Part shown: positions 1-11,135 of the stretch, piece after piece
How the letters are laid out: every line of letters begins with the position of its first letter
Numbering within the stretch: the stretch's first letter is position 1
DNA from: Puccinellia tenuiflora
Taxonomy: Eukaryota; Streptophyta; Magnoliopsida; Poales; Poaceae
Length of the DNA stretch: 64,000 nt
Assembly: GCA_012064385.1 (NCBI GenBank)
Contig: QRDG01000622.1
Coordinates: 62,001 to 126,000, forward strand
Direction: 5' to 3'
Position numbers and translations under genes: made by a program
The notes under the pieces: model-generated
What the model saw: only the letters and a program-made list of their open reading frames with translations
Database searches by the model: none
Told to the model about the DNA's origin: nothing

Positions 1-1
1 C

Positions 2-1501
2 AGGGAGCTGTACAACCAGCTGGAAGGCCAATTCGACGGCTGCGAACTGCGACACATTGGCCGCGAAAGCAATGAAGAAGCCGACATCCTCGCCAACCTT
101 GGATCAGATCGAGCTCCGGTTCCACCCGGAGTCTTCCTCGAGTGCATCACGCAGCGCTCTATCAGGGTCCGGCCCCCGCCAGAACCCCCTGCATCGACAA
201 CAACGACCGCCAACCCGCAAAGCACGGAGAAGGAGCCCATGGAGATCATGCTGGTCGAACCCACATGGACAAGCCCGTATCTGGCCTACATGCTACATCA
301 GCGGCTGCCAGAGAATCCAGTCGAAGCAAAGCGCATTGTCCGCCGCTCGAAGGGCTTCACCATCATCAAGGGCGAGCTTTACAAGCGAAGCATCTCAGGC
401 GTACTCCAAAGGTGCATTGATCCATCTGACGGCCAGGCTATTCTACTCGACATCCACGCTGGAATCTGCGGGCATCATGCAAGCAGTCGAGCACTGGTTG
501 CCAAGGCCTTGTGAGCAGGATTCTACTGGCCCACTGCAATGCAAGACGCAGTCGAACTCGTAAGAAGGTGCGTCGGCTGCCAAGAATTCGCCAACAAACC
601 TCACGCACCTGCATCAGCATTGAAAACCATCCCACTTGCATGGCCGTTCGCACAGTGGGGACTCGACATGGTAGGTCCCTTCAGGAAGTCCTCCCAGGGT
701 GGGCACACGCACCTCCTGGTGGCAGTCGACAAATTCACGAAGTGGATCGAGGCGGTGCCAATCACAAGTTCAACCGCAACTTCAGCAGTCAACTTCATCA
801 GGTCCATCGTCTTCAGATTTGGCGTGCCCCACAGTATCATCACCGATAACGGCACAAACTTTACAGCCGAAGAGTTCAGAGATTTCTGCGAGGAACAAGG
901 CATCAAGCTCAACTACGCATCCGTCTCGCACCCGCAGTCTAACGGACAAGTCGAAAAGGCCAACGGCCTAGTCAGCAAAGGGATAAAGAAGCGTCTGCGA
1001 GTGCCGTTGAAACGAGCTGCAGGAGCCTGGGTAGAAGAACTTCCAAGCGTGCTATGGAGCCTACGCACCACGCCGAACAGATCCACCCAATACACACCGT
1101 TTTTCATGGTGTACGGCGCAGAAGCAGTCCTACCCTGTGACATTAAGTTTGACGCTCCACGAGTCGTGGCCTACGACGAGTCCGACGCAGAGGAGGCACT
1201 AGAAGATGACATGGACACCCTAGATGAAGCACGCGACATCGCCCTCAGCCGCACAGCAGTGTACCAGCAGGACTTGCGCAACTACCACGGGCGACGACTG
1301 CGACCGAGAGCTTTCGTCCCAGGCGACCTAGTCCTTCGACTCAAGCAGAAGAAAGTGCACAAGCTCGCCTCCCCTTGGGAAGGACCGTACATTGTGACAG
1401 AAGCAATCGGCAATGGAGCGTACCGCCTGAAGGACCAAGCCACAGGAACAGTTTGCAGTAACCCGTGGAACGTGGCACAGCTACGCCGCTTCTACGCCTG
1501 A
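2..1501 (+). pseudogene. gypsy pol C-terminal part: RNase H end and integrase, one premature stop
   Basis: Frame 2 is open from the window edge to a stop at 1499-1501 except for one TGA at 512-514. It begins inside RNase H (ends in an EADILANLGS-type motif). It continues with an integrase zinc-binding domain (H..H residues near 452-477, then the C-x2-C of RRCVGC near 565-580). The catalytic core follows with aspartates in GLDMVGPF and TDNGTNF and the glutamate in NGQVEKANG, then a C-terminal domain ending NVAQLRRFYA. The stop replaces the Arg usual in KALRAGFYW-type integrases, which fits a CGA to TGA change. Without that stop the frame would be continuous. Confidence 0.88.
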
Positions 1502-1661
1502 TGTACCCTACACTGTAAACTCAAAGTAGCAGCAGGTTTCTTACGCACTCTTTCCCTCGCCAGGGTACCTAAGGGGACTGGAAGGGTTTTAATGAGGCGG
1601 CCTATTTGCGAGAATAAATAAAGATGATTAAAGAAATTTTGTGTCACCCTCTCCTTTGCAA

Positions 1662-2425
1662 CCTAGGCCGCCACTCGAACCACTCGGGGGCTGCGCCGCA
1701 CAGGTCCAACCCGAAAATCCTCGGCCGCCACTCGACGCACTCGGGGGCTCGCGCTGTACAGGTCTAAAGTTAGCCTAGGCCGCCACTCGAACCACTCGGG
1801 GGCTGCGCCATACAGGCATCACCCGAAAATCCTCGGCCGCCACCCGACGCACTCGGGGGCTCGCGCTGTACAGGTCTAAAGTTAGCCTAGGCCGCCACTC
1901 GAACCACTCGGGGGCTGCGCCGAACAGGCATCACCCGAAAATCCTCGGCCGCCACCCGACGCACTCGGGGGCTCGCGCTGTACAGGTCTCAGTCAGCCTA
2001 GGCCGCCACTCGAACCACTCGGGGGCTGCGCCATACAGGCATCACCCGAAAATCCTCGGCCGCCACCCGACGCACTCGGGGGCTCGCGCTGTACAGGTCC
2101 AAAGTTAGCCTAGGCCGCCACTCGAACCACTCGGGGGCTGCGCCATACAGGCACCACCCGAAAATCCTCGGCCGCCACTCGACGCACTCGGGGGCTCGCG
2201 CTGTACAGGTCTAAAGTTAGCCTAGGCCGCCACTCGAACCACTCGGGGGCTGCGCCATACAGGCATCACCCGAAAATCCTCGGCCGCCACTCGACGCACT
2301 CGGGGGCTCGCGCTGCACAGGTCTCAGTAAGCCTAGGCCGCCACCCGAGTCACTCGGGGGCTGCGCCTAACAGGCATCACCCAAAATCTTCGGCCGCCAC
2401 CCAACACACTCGGGGGCTGCTCAAC
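1662..2425 (+). repeat. Tandem array, 112-bp unit (dimer of ~56 bp), about seven copies
   Basis: Units start with CCTAGGCCGCC at 1662, 1774, 1886, 1997, 2109, 2221 and 2332, so the period is 111-112 bp. Each unit is two related ~56-bp halves. One has GAACCACTCGGGGGCTGCGCC, the other GACGCACTCGGGGGCTCGCGC (cores shown). The last copy is more diverged and fades out near 2425. The motif CACTCGGGGGCT, present in nearly every half-unit, is the same as the polypurine tract next to the 3' LTR (7041-7053). Tandem repeats between pol and the 3' LTR are known in Tat-lineage elements and can seed satellites. Confidence 0.93.
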
Positions 2426-2539
2426 ACGGGTTATGAGTTCACGACACAACGTTTTCATATACTTAGGGATTAACCCCGTATCAGCATATTCACATGCATA
2501 CGTACATTCATGTTACAAGCTAACATTATACAAATTTTC

Positions 2540-3413
2540 TTAGTCGACAGGCTCTTCCTTTGGCGCATCCAGTGGCCCTACACGTCGCTCTGTATGATTC
2601 ATGACATGTTGCATCACCCGACGTGCGGGTTCAAGGGATTCGGCATAATCAACATCCCTAGGCAAGCCATCAAGTATTCTGTCCAAGGGAACATGAGGTC
2701 GATGCAGTCGAACATAGGCAAACGCCGTGTTGGCCCCGGCAACAAGCTGGTTGAAGACGATCACCTTCAATGCCCTGCTACTGCGGAACCTCTCCAACAG
2801 CGCGGGCAACCCTTCCGGCTGCTCATCAAGAGGGAAGAACACTTTGTTGATCTGCCAGAGTGCTTTCCTGCAACCCTCGAGAACGAATGCAGCCCGCCAG
2901 GTGCGATCCAGCATCCGTGCAAGTATGCGGCCCTCTCCCTTATGTACCCAGAATTGGCGAGCTTCGACCGAACTACCGGTGGCCTCGCTATCCACGCGCT
3001 CGTCCACTCGAGCGTTCTCGGCTTGCCAGTCGGGATTAACAACTGCAAATCAACACGGGTCAAGATGCAGAACAACACAAGCATGAAGAAATCAAAGAGA
3101 AGCAGGTAGAGCACAAACCTTGCAGCTGTCGACATATCAGATCAATCTGATCAAGAAGGAATCGTTCGCGCTGATTGAACGGCCCAGCGGAACGTGCCCT
3201 GAGACGATCAAGCTCCACGTCAGTTCTCCGCAGCTTTGACTCAAGCTCAGTGATTTTATTCCTCATATAATTAAACACTCGCTGATCGTTCCTGCTCCGC
3301 GCGGGAGCCGGAGGAGTCGGACAATGCGAAGACGCAGGCGCAGCCGAAGAGGTACCTTCATCCAAGTACGCACGGATACCTTCCGCGACTTCAGGAGGAG
3401 CACTTCCGTCAGG
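2540..3413 (-). CDS. Second antisense coding segment of the Tat element, two exons
   Basis: A CAG acceptor before 3413 opens an exon (3413-3119) encoding a Ser/Ala/Pro stretch followed by a coiled coil (NKITELESKLRRTDVELDRL). A GTTTGT donor follows. A TTTGCAG acceptor at 3043-3045 leads to exon 3042-2540, which ends in a stop and reads VDERVDSEATGSSVEARQF near its start. It may be the 3' end of the gene above, reached by a splice avoiding the stop at 3551, or a separate gene. I do not recognise its function. Splice-site logic and uninterrupted frames are the only support. Confidence 0.5.
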
Positions 3414-3550
3414 CTGTCAATTTAAAGAACATCAGAGAGCGCTATTTTCAACAAGACTAGACAAAAACACAGTCGCATGACAGAATCAGCATATCCATTG
3501 ATTTCATCAAGTTTCATTACAAAAGACAAAAGAAGACCCCTACTACAACA

Positions 3551-6153
3551 CTACATAGCAGAACCCGACGGTGCGCGGCCCTTTTTGGCGGCTGACTCTG
3601 CAAGCTTCCTCTCAAAGGTGTCAATCAGCTTTTTAGCTAACTTAGTCGCCTTGTCCTTGACGCTGGTCAGAGACTTGGACTTTCCATCGGGCCTTCGAGG
3701 GAAGTCGCTCGCAGCCGCCTCAAAGTCACCCGAGATCCCATGACCGAGTAACAGACGGAAGGTGAGCTCGGAGCCGCGTACCGTCTGGGTGCGGGTGTAG
3801 TTGGCCATCACATTCGCCTCAGCAAATGGAGCCGCCAGCTTGTCAGCCTCCTTAGGCGCGGTCTGACCAGGGAAAACACCTTCATAGATGTTGGCCAGGG
3901 CGCTCGAGGACTTCTTCACAGCGTCCGCGGCGCACGCGCAAACCCGGTTGCAGAGGTCGACTGCCGCCGACAAGGTGGTATTCGCGCTGGACGTCCCTTC
4001 AGGGGGAGCACCACCACCAACACCTACATTCAGAAATAACACGAATATTAAGGTTACCTGCAGGCAACAAAGGCAAAAGTAGGCTTCTATCAGCCGAGAA
4101 CTTACCACCAATGGCCGTGGCAATGCTAATCAGGCGTTCGACCTGAACCTTTTCTGCCTCAGTCTGGGTCTCAAGCGACTTCTCCAGTTGCTGGACCCGT
4201 TTCGCCAAGCCTTGGTTGTCTTCTGTAGAACACCCGAGCAAAAGATCAGAAGTGCAGACAGTCGCAGAAAGTTCAGAAGACTCGACAAGGGATACTTACT
4301 CCTCGACTGCTCAAGCGCAGCACGAAGTTGACTAGCCTCCTGCTCCAGACGAATGAAGCGGGTGGCCGTTTCCATCTGCTGACGATAGACGGGCTGCGGA
4401 AAAAGAAGTATAAATCTGTACCCGACTATTCTAGTCACGCACATCTTCGGGGGCTACTCCCATCGGGAGCGCTGTTCGCGCACCCGATACAAGAATTTGC
4501 AAGATAAGAAAGAAGATACTTACATGCTGGATCAGATCAGCATCCACGGCAGTCGCATCAGCGGCACCATCCGGCCGGGTGGCCGTCGAAGGGTCCAGCA
4601 CCGGAGGATCGTTCGCCTGTGGCGCCTCTTCAGTTGTACCAGTCGCATGCTCCGGGGCAGCAGACTGGTGTTCCTCCTCACGAGGCGAATCATGGAGATT
4701 ACCACCTTGGTGGCTGCTTACAAAAGATTCAGAAAACACCCAAGGAACAGAAAGAAGAAGCGAAACAGAAAGGTTCAGTCGCATAAAGCTTACCTGTCAG
4801 CATCGCTGCTCATGGAAGGAGTCGGCATCCTCCCAAATCCCGCGGGAGGCGCGGAGTCCAGCGGAGTCACAATCAGAGAATCCACAAGCTTATTCGCCTC
4901 CGAAGACGACGAGCTGGAGTCCTCCTTTTCTGCCTCCTTCAAGGGTGATGTCGCGGCGGCGGAGCCGACATGCTTTCGCTTGCACCGTTTGAGCGGCGCC
5001 TCCTCCTCCTCTTCCTCCTCTGCTTCCTCGCTAGGCGAGGACGCGGGGGAAGACTCTCTTCATCGCCGTCCTGCTCGGCAACGAAGGCGGCCTCATCGTG
5101 AGCGCCATTCTCCATCAACGGAGGAAGGCTCACGTAATTTTTCCGATCCTGAAGATCAGCAAGCAACAGTCGAAAGTTCAGAAAAAGACAGTCAACTCCA
5201 AGTAAAGAAGACTTCAAGATTCAAACACTTACCTCTGGGATCGGATTCGTCGAGCTGAAGGGCGCGACTGAGCAAGTCACGTTGCACGCGTCAGCAACCC
5301 GAAGGCTGGTGATGGCCCTCACCTTGATTGCGACTTGTGCATCGTCCATTGCCGGGTCGACTGCCATTTCCCACATTGGGAGAGGGCGCTGTTGCAGAGG
5401 CTGCACCCTCAACCTGTGGAACATGGCGATCAGCTGGATTCCGCCAGCTTCGCGTCCCATCGTCTTGATCAACCCGCGAAGAAGCGACTGCAGCGGCTTG
5501 ATCGACTCCCTCTCCTCCGTCGACAGGGAGTGCGACCAGGCGTTGGTCTTCTTCAGAGGCCGTTCAGCAGCGAAGTCGGGGATCCCGGCCTGGTTCCACG
5601 TGATGTAGAACCACTTCTTCCTCCAGCCTTGCACGGAGTCGGACTTCTTCATGTGGAAGAAGTTCGTGTCGCCGCGCAGCTGGATTCCGAAGCCGCCGAC
5701 CGGGTAGGTCTCCTTCGACTTACCCGCCATCCGGCGCACCAGGAAAATAGACTTCCACAGTGCCCAGTGGGGTGCGATCCCCAAGAAACACTCGCAGAGC
5801 ACGATAAAGCTCGTGATGCTCAAGACGCTGTTGGGAGTCAGATCATGGATCTGAATCCCATAGGCGTACAAGAGCCCACGGACAAAATCGTGCAAGGGGA
5901 ACCCGAATCCCCGCGGAAGAAACTCCACGAAGCAGACGCGTTCCCCACTGCGGGGAGCAGGGACGGAATCCTTACCGGGCGCCCGCGTCGTCGCCACGGC
6001 CTCCGGTGGCAGCAGCCCCTGCTGGCGGAGGCTGTCGAGCTCCGCCGCTTTGACGGAGGACTTGCTCCAGTCGCCCTCCACCTTTTTCATCCCGGCGTCG
6101 TCGCCGGCGGCGGCGGAAGAGCTCTCAGTACCCTTGCTCCTCTTGTGGCCCAT
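3551..6153 (-). CDS. Antisense intron-containing gene of the Tat element (gypsy-type transposase-like domain, PF04195-like)
   Basis: Read on the minus strand, splice signals join six exons: 6153-5233, 5148-4794, 4713-4524, 4393-4300, 4222-4106 and 4023-3551. Donors are GTAAG-type and acceptors CAG or TAG. Exon 1 (ATG at 6153; an in-frame ATG also exists at 6279) encodes the conserved block around RGFGFPLHDFVRGLLYAYGI and LCECFLGIAPHWALW, typical of plant putative gypsy-type transposon proteins. Exon 2 is acidic and low complexity. Exons 4-5 are coiled-coil-like (LEKSLETQTEAEKVQVERL). Exon 6 ends at a stop at 3551. Exon 2 seems to need a frame change near 5000-5050, so the copy may be decayed. 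Such antisense ORFs are known in Grande-like elements; their function is unknown. Confidence 0.68.
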
Positions 6154-6279
6154 GTCGCCGGAGGAAAGGGGAGAACTTTGTTGGAAACTTTTTGCGAGGA
6201 ACAATGGAGGCAAGAACTGGCGGCGAGATGGAGGAGAATGAGGATGCGTGACCTGCCTCTGCACCGCGGTGAAAAACAT

Positions 6280-7053
6280 ATACCGCGGGGCAGTTCATCA
6301 CGGCCGTCCATCGTGCAACCGCATCGCGCCGCAAGAATCCAGCCGCCCACGTGTCGCGCGACGGACACCCCGGTCGTGCTCCACTATGCACGGGAACCGA
6401 AGCATCATCATCACGCCGCGGAGTTTTCGCGCCCAACGGTCCATATTCAGCGGTCGTCGCTGTGGCAGTGGGCCCACCATCGTCACGTCCCGTCGGGCGC
6501 AGAGCCTGTCGAGTCATGTCATCAAAAGCGTCATCCCTGACGTCATCATGGAAGTGTGTCAAGTAAGCCAAGCAATTGGCTGAGCATTCGGTAGCCGTTC
6601 GACTGAACCAAGTACGTTCGAACCAAACGTTCGAGTGGAGTAAGACGAAGTAAGCTTTTTTAAAGCTGATTTTATGACAAGTTAGTAGGCCGTCAAGGCT
6701 GAGTGACAGAGTAAGTCGAGCCTGGATAGTTTCGACTCGGACAAGTTCGAGTCATCTGTTCACTCCCATCGGGAGCGGGCTTTTCGACTGAGGAAAAATT
6801 GAGTTTAACCTCAATTGCAAGCAATTCAGCTTAATCTCGGGGGCTACTCCCATCGGGAGCGCTGTCCGCGCACCCGATGATTATGAAGAAAAGCAGTCGA
6901 AATGCTGCGACTCCGAAAAATCAAGACGGCGCACCCGAAGAATCAAGACAAGCTCACTCGAAGCAATCTTCATAAACGATTCCATGTGGCGTGCCCTGAA
7001 GGGGGGGAGTCCTCCACCCGACTCTGTGATTCGACTGAGCACTCGGGGGCTAC
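6280..7053 (+). other. Untranslated 3' region of the Tat element, ending in the polypurine tract
   Basis: No convincing coding sequence on the plus strand. It contains a ~45-bp segment (from 6834) starting with the PPT-like CTCGGGGGCTAC followed by TCCCATCGGGAGCGCTG. Nearly the same segment occurs at about 4446-4490. The functional PPT is GCACTCGGGGGCTAC just before the LTR start at 7054. Confidence 0.6.
7041..7053 (+). other. Polypurine tract of the Tat element
   Basis: CTCGGGGGCTAC lies directly before the LTR's TGTCGTGGGG. This is the usual plus-strand priming site position and sequence type for Tat-lineage elements. Confidence 0.75.
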
Positions 7054-7493
7054 TGTCGTGGGGCTACCTTTCGGGTCACCCACGGTGATGGTACTTGGGT
7101 CACGCCAAGGAAGGCCCAGCGAAGCCCAAGAAGGATTCCGTATACAACAAGTAGTCGACGTTAGGTCGGTGAGGAGGTTTCCATATCTTGTACGTGCAAT
7201 CGCACCGTCCACCCGAGACCCGGCCTGTAGTATAAAGGCCGGGAGGGTGCGCCGTCTAGGGCATCGAATCATTGAGCATCGCATTGTAGCCACCAATCCA
7301 TAATTCCAGACAAGCAGGAGTAGGTCTTTACCTCAACTCGAGGGGCCGAACCTGGGTAAATCGCCCCCTGTTAGCCGTCGTGTTCACCAGCCTAATCTCT
7401 CTCTTTCTCCCTCAATCAACCCGGGGTACTCGACCCAGGGATTTGCCGAGCCACAAGCTCGTCAGGGACCAATGGCCCAAACCAACCGGGACA
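7054..7493 (+). repeat. 3' LTR of the Tat element (440 bp)
   Basis: Begins TGTCGTGGGGCTACC and ends CCAACCGGGACA, i.e. TG..CA with short inverted ends. A TATA box (TATAAAGG, 7231-7238) marks the promoter. The block GTCTTTACCTC..GGGGCCGAACCTGGGTAAATC is shared with the solo LTR at 57531-58068, confirming the family relationship. The boundary is set by the adjacent polypurine tract. Confidence 0.85.
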
Positions 7494-7509
7494 ATAGGCT
7501 ATTTTTCCA

Positions 7510-8340
7510 CTAGTGAGAAGAAACAACTTGATGTCCAATAGAGTTGTAAAAATATATGGGAAGAGGTTAATGCCTTCCAGCTACAACCCGGAGTGAATGA
7601 CATATGGTCGTGGTTGTGAGGTTCCAAAGGGTTTTTTACAACCAAGTCGCTATAACCCGGAGTGAATGACATATGGTCGTGGTTGTGGGATTCCAATGGG
7701 GTTTTTACAACCAATTCGTTATATCAAGCTCACCTCCAAACTAAAATCGATACGCTTATGCGAAGGCAATCAGATAGAGACAATGTTTCAAAATTCTAAC
7801 AATCCATAGCTTGATTTGTTGGTTATACTTACCTCTTGGTCGATTTGGAGGGACAGGAATGAAAGAGTTTTCGATAATGTCCACAAGCCGGTTCAGACCA
7901 TAACTGAGAAAATTAAAGAGGAAACTAAGCTTTGGCGGCGCGCAAGCATGCATAGACACCTTGACAACACCCTCCAGAAACGGGTCATTCGGAATCCTCA
8001 TGCGACAACAGCTTTCCTCTCAAATTGAAGCGGGTAGTGTCGCTCATAGGGACGATTTCGCAACCGGATGGATTGCTTTTGGCCATGATCAATCTTCGAT
8101 CCTTTGACCACGACCGAAGCGACTTGTGAATCTGTGAGACGGTGTGCGACGAGTATTATGCGAGTATGTGGGGACTTCTATTTATTTGTGAATCGACCAT
8201 GTAGGTTTAGGACTCTGGAGCGTGGAAGGGCCGCGAGGCTGTCTGTAGAGTATTCGGCTGGAGTTTTGGAAACGGGCCGTAAAAACCAGAGTTCTATTCG
8301 CATAACTCTTGCAGAAGGTGTACAAGAGCAGATTGTTTTT
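7510..8340 (+). pseudogene. LINE ORF2 3'-end remnant
   Basis: Translated pieces match the C-terminal part of plant non-LTR retrotransposon ORF2. QPGVNDIWSWL and a GVFTTKSLY-like stretch lie around 7580-7745, and SWSIWRDRNERVFDN with a following KLWRRAS segment at 7834-7950. The frame ends near 8090. A ~73-bp segment is duplicated in tandem (about 7576-7648 and 7649-7720). Stops and frameshifts make it non-functional. The LINE tail appears to resume after the nested element at 8341-9289. Confidence 0.6.
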
Positions 8341-9289
8341 GGGAGCCCCTACCTATCGCTCCTTGCGAGCTGGTAGGTCGGCCTCGCCCGCAGGATGGGA
8401 CTGAGCGGCGTTCTGGGTCGGAATTGAGGCCCAATGCAGGTATTGACTTTTTTCTGAATTTCTCTTTTTCGTTTTATCTTGCATGTTTAATATCTTTATA
8501 TTTTATTGTTTTATTTATTTTTCATTCTGTTTTATGATGTGTTTTTAAAATATGATATTCTTTCGAAATATGAATATTTCAAATTTTGAAAACATTTTCA
8601 TAAAATAAACATTTTCCAAATATGAAAAAACAAATTTAAAATTAAAATTAAAATTTGAACATTTTTTAAATATCACAATGAAGGAAAAATAAAAAAAATG
8701 GATGAACCTAAAATAGTGGTGACCAAAAATACATGTGAACAAAAAATAGATGTGAACCAAAAATATCGGTAAACGAAAAATAATAGTGAACAAAAAATGT
8801 CGGTGAATAAATAATATTATTTAACGAAAATTTCGGGTGACGAACCAAAAATAAACTAAAATTCGGATGAACTAAAAATACGGAAGAACCGAAAAGAAAT
8901 TAAAATTTGGAAGAACCAAAAATAATAGTGAACTAAAAATATCAGTGAACCAAAAATAGATTTTTGAAGAATGGTTTATATTTGAAAACGGTTCATATTT
9001 AAAAAATTTCATTTTGAAAATGGTTGAAAATTTAAAATATTCATATGTAATAAATGTTCATTTTTTAAACAAGTACAGATTTTGTGAAGTGTAATTTCTA
9101 AATATTGTTCAGATTTGAAAAATATTCATTTTTATAAAAGAAACAAAGAAGAAAAATAAAAAGGAAAAAAGAAAAAAGAAAATGGAAGCATGCTAAGGCT
9201 GGGCGATCACGTTACTGTGCCGGCCCATCTGCTTCCCGACGCGGGCGAGTCCTTGTTACAACTCGCAAAGAGCGAGATATAGGGTTTCT
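8341..9289. mobile_element. Non-autonomous Mutator-like (MULE-type) element, 949 bp
   Basis: A 10-bp direct repeat GATTGTTTTT flanks it (8331-8340 and 9290-9299). The ends are imperfect inverted repeats sharing TATCGCTCCTTGCGAGCTGG on the left and its diverged counterpart on the right (reverse complement TATCTCGCTCTTTGCGAGTTG). A 9-11 bp TSD with long TIRs fits Mutator-like elements. The interior is very AT-rich, with degenerate short repeats of the type GTGAACCAAAAATA (about 8700-8960), and has no coding capacity. Confidence 0.75.
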
Positions 9290-9544
9290 GATTGTTTTTT
9301 GTATAAATGCAACTAGCAGCAATCTACATGGTGCTGACGGCCAGGATAAGCCCATCACGCCAAGGACTATGTGGAATCACTTCGTTGGGGGAAGATGTGT
9401 TCGATCGTGTGAGTGAAATTCTTGATTGGACAGACGTGCTTGCAATTGTAGGTATGCCATTTTTGACAAGTTGATGTTTTATCTCTCTCTTAGTTTGGAA
9501 TAATTGACTGAAATATCTCTCTATGCATGAAAAAAACCAAATTG

Positions 9545-11135
9545 ACTGGTACATTATGTGTCCCTAGTAAGCCTCTACTAGACTAGCTCGTTGATTAATT
9601 GATGGTTACAGTTTCCTAACCATGGACATGAGTTGTCAATTAATAATGGGGTCGTGTCATTAGGAGAATGACATGATGGATAGACCCAATCAAGCATAGC
9701 AATTTGATCATGTCACTAAGTTTAAATTTGCCGTAGTTTTATTGTCAAGTATTATCCCTTATACCATGAGATTATGTTACTCCCTAGTACCGGAAGAATA
9801 CTTTGGGGGCTTGAACCGTCACTTTGTAACTGGGTGATCATAAATGTGTCTTTCAGGTATCTCAGGAATTACTTGTTGAGTTGCATGTATCAAGACTGGG
9901 ATTTGTCCATCCACGTGACGGAATGATATGCTCTGGGCCCTCTCGATAACACACATTCGGTATCGCTTGCAAGCACGTGACTAATGAGTTAGTCAAAGGG
10001 AATGTTGTATTACGAAACGAGTAAAGAGTAATTGCCGATGACAAGATTGAACTAGGTATAGTGATACCAACGATCAACTCTCGGACAAGTAAAATATCGC
10101 GAGACAAAGGGAATAGAATACGGGATTGTTTCAATCCTTGACATAGTGGTTCAAATCGATAAATATCTTTGTTGAATATGTGGGAGTCATTATGGACATC
10201 CAGGTCCGCTAATGATTATTGATCGGAGAGGTGTCTCGATCATGTCCGCACGTTCTCGAACCCGTAGGATCACACACGTACTTAACATTCGGTAACGCTA
10301 GAGTAGCTCTGGGATAAATTGTTAATGGTGTCCGAATATTGTTCAGAGTCTCGAATGAGATCCTAGACATCACGAGGAGCTCTGGAAGAGTCCGGAGATA
10401 AAGTTTCATATAAAATAAAGTGGTTTTCGGATTCCGGAAAAGTTCGGGAATTTACCGATATTGTATCGTGGTTTTCTGGAAATGTTCCAGGGGTCCCACG
10501 GTGGGGCCCACCTATCCGGACGACCTACTTGGGCCGAAGGGGTGATGTAGAGGCCTTTAATGAGATAACCATACCGACCCCAAGGGCACATGAGGCTAGG
10601 AAACTTAGGGGCTAAGTTTTCTATTTTAGGAAACTTAGGGGGGCAAGTTCCATATTTTGAAACTTAGGGGCTAAGTTTCCTTTCCCTCCCATGCCTATAT
10701 AAAGAGGAGGGGTTCAAGGGGGCAAAGAGTGAAATCAATCCCTAGCCGCCCCTTGCGCCTCTTCTTTCTCCTCATCCTCCGCAGCAGCTTGGTGAAGCCC
10801 TAAAGGAATTCCACCACATTCCACCACCACACCATTGTGTTGTTGGACTTGATCCCATCTACTTCTCCTCTCTCCTTTCTGGATCAAGAAGGAGGAGATG
10901 TCACCAAGGCGTATGTGTGCTCATCTCGGAGGTGTCCCTCGTTGTAGCATTGGATCGGATTGAACCGTGAAGTGAGTACGACTACACCAACCACGTTTGT
11001 AAAAACGTTTCTCATCATGTTCTTCAGGGGTATGAAGAACTAGTCCCCCTTGTTATAAGTATTTTCCTAGATTAGATCTTGGCTTTCGTTCGCATCTCGT
11101 AGAATTTTTTATTTTCTATGCTGCGAATCCCATCA
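9545..11135 (+). repeat. BARE/WIS/Angela-type copia LTR, 5'-truncated
   Basis: From about 9553 the sequence follows the familiar Triticeae BARE-family LTR: GTCCCTAGTAAGCCTCTA, ACTAGCTCGTTGAT, TTTCCTAACCATGGACATG, then AACTGGGTGATCATAAA and GAGACTGGGATTTGTC-like stretches. The 3' end is TTTTCTATGCTGCGAATCC followed by CATCA at 11135. A TATA box (TATATAAAG, 10696-10704) lies in the expected place. The first ~150 bp and the internal region are absent, so this is a truncated solo LTR. It is old: many differences from the family consensus as I remember it. Confidence 0.78.
10696..10704 (+). promoter_or_regulatory. TATA box of the BARE-like LTR
   Basis: TATATAAAG, at the usual LTR promoter position, followed by a C/T-rich leader. 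Confidence 0.6.

Larger units (their letters stand above)
1..7493 (+). mobile_element. Ty3/gypsy retrotransposon, Tat lineage, 3' part (5' end outside window)
   Basis: The order seen is: end of RNase H, integrase, a tandem-repeat spacer, a region of antisense reading frames with splice sites, a polypurine tract and an LTR running TG..CA. In plants this order, especially the antisense ORF between pol and the 3' LTR, is characteristic of the Tat lineage (Grande, RIRE2, Retand, Ogre relatives). The 5' LTR, gag, protease and reverse transcriptase lie outside the window, so the TSD cannot be checked. A related solo LTR lies at 57531-58068. Confidence 0.85.

Noticed and set aside
1662..2425. CRISPR-like array
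   Set aside because: Repeats are contiguous with no unique spacers, in a plant retroelement.
5335..6540. 401-aa plus-strand frame
   Set aside because: Complement of the antisense gene's first exon, which carries the recognisable conserved block on the minus strand.
8545..8793. 82-aa Phe/Ile-rich minus-strand frame
   Set aside because: AT-rich repeat translated by chance inside the MULE-type element.
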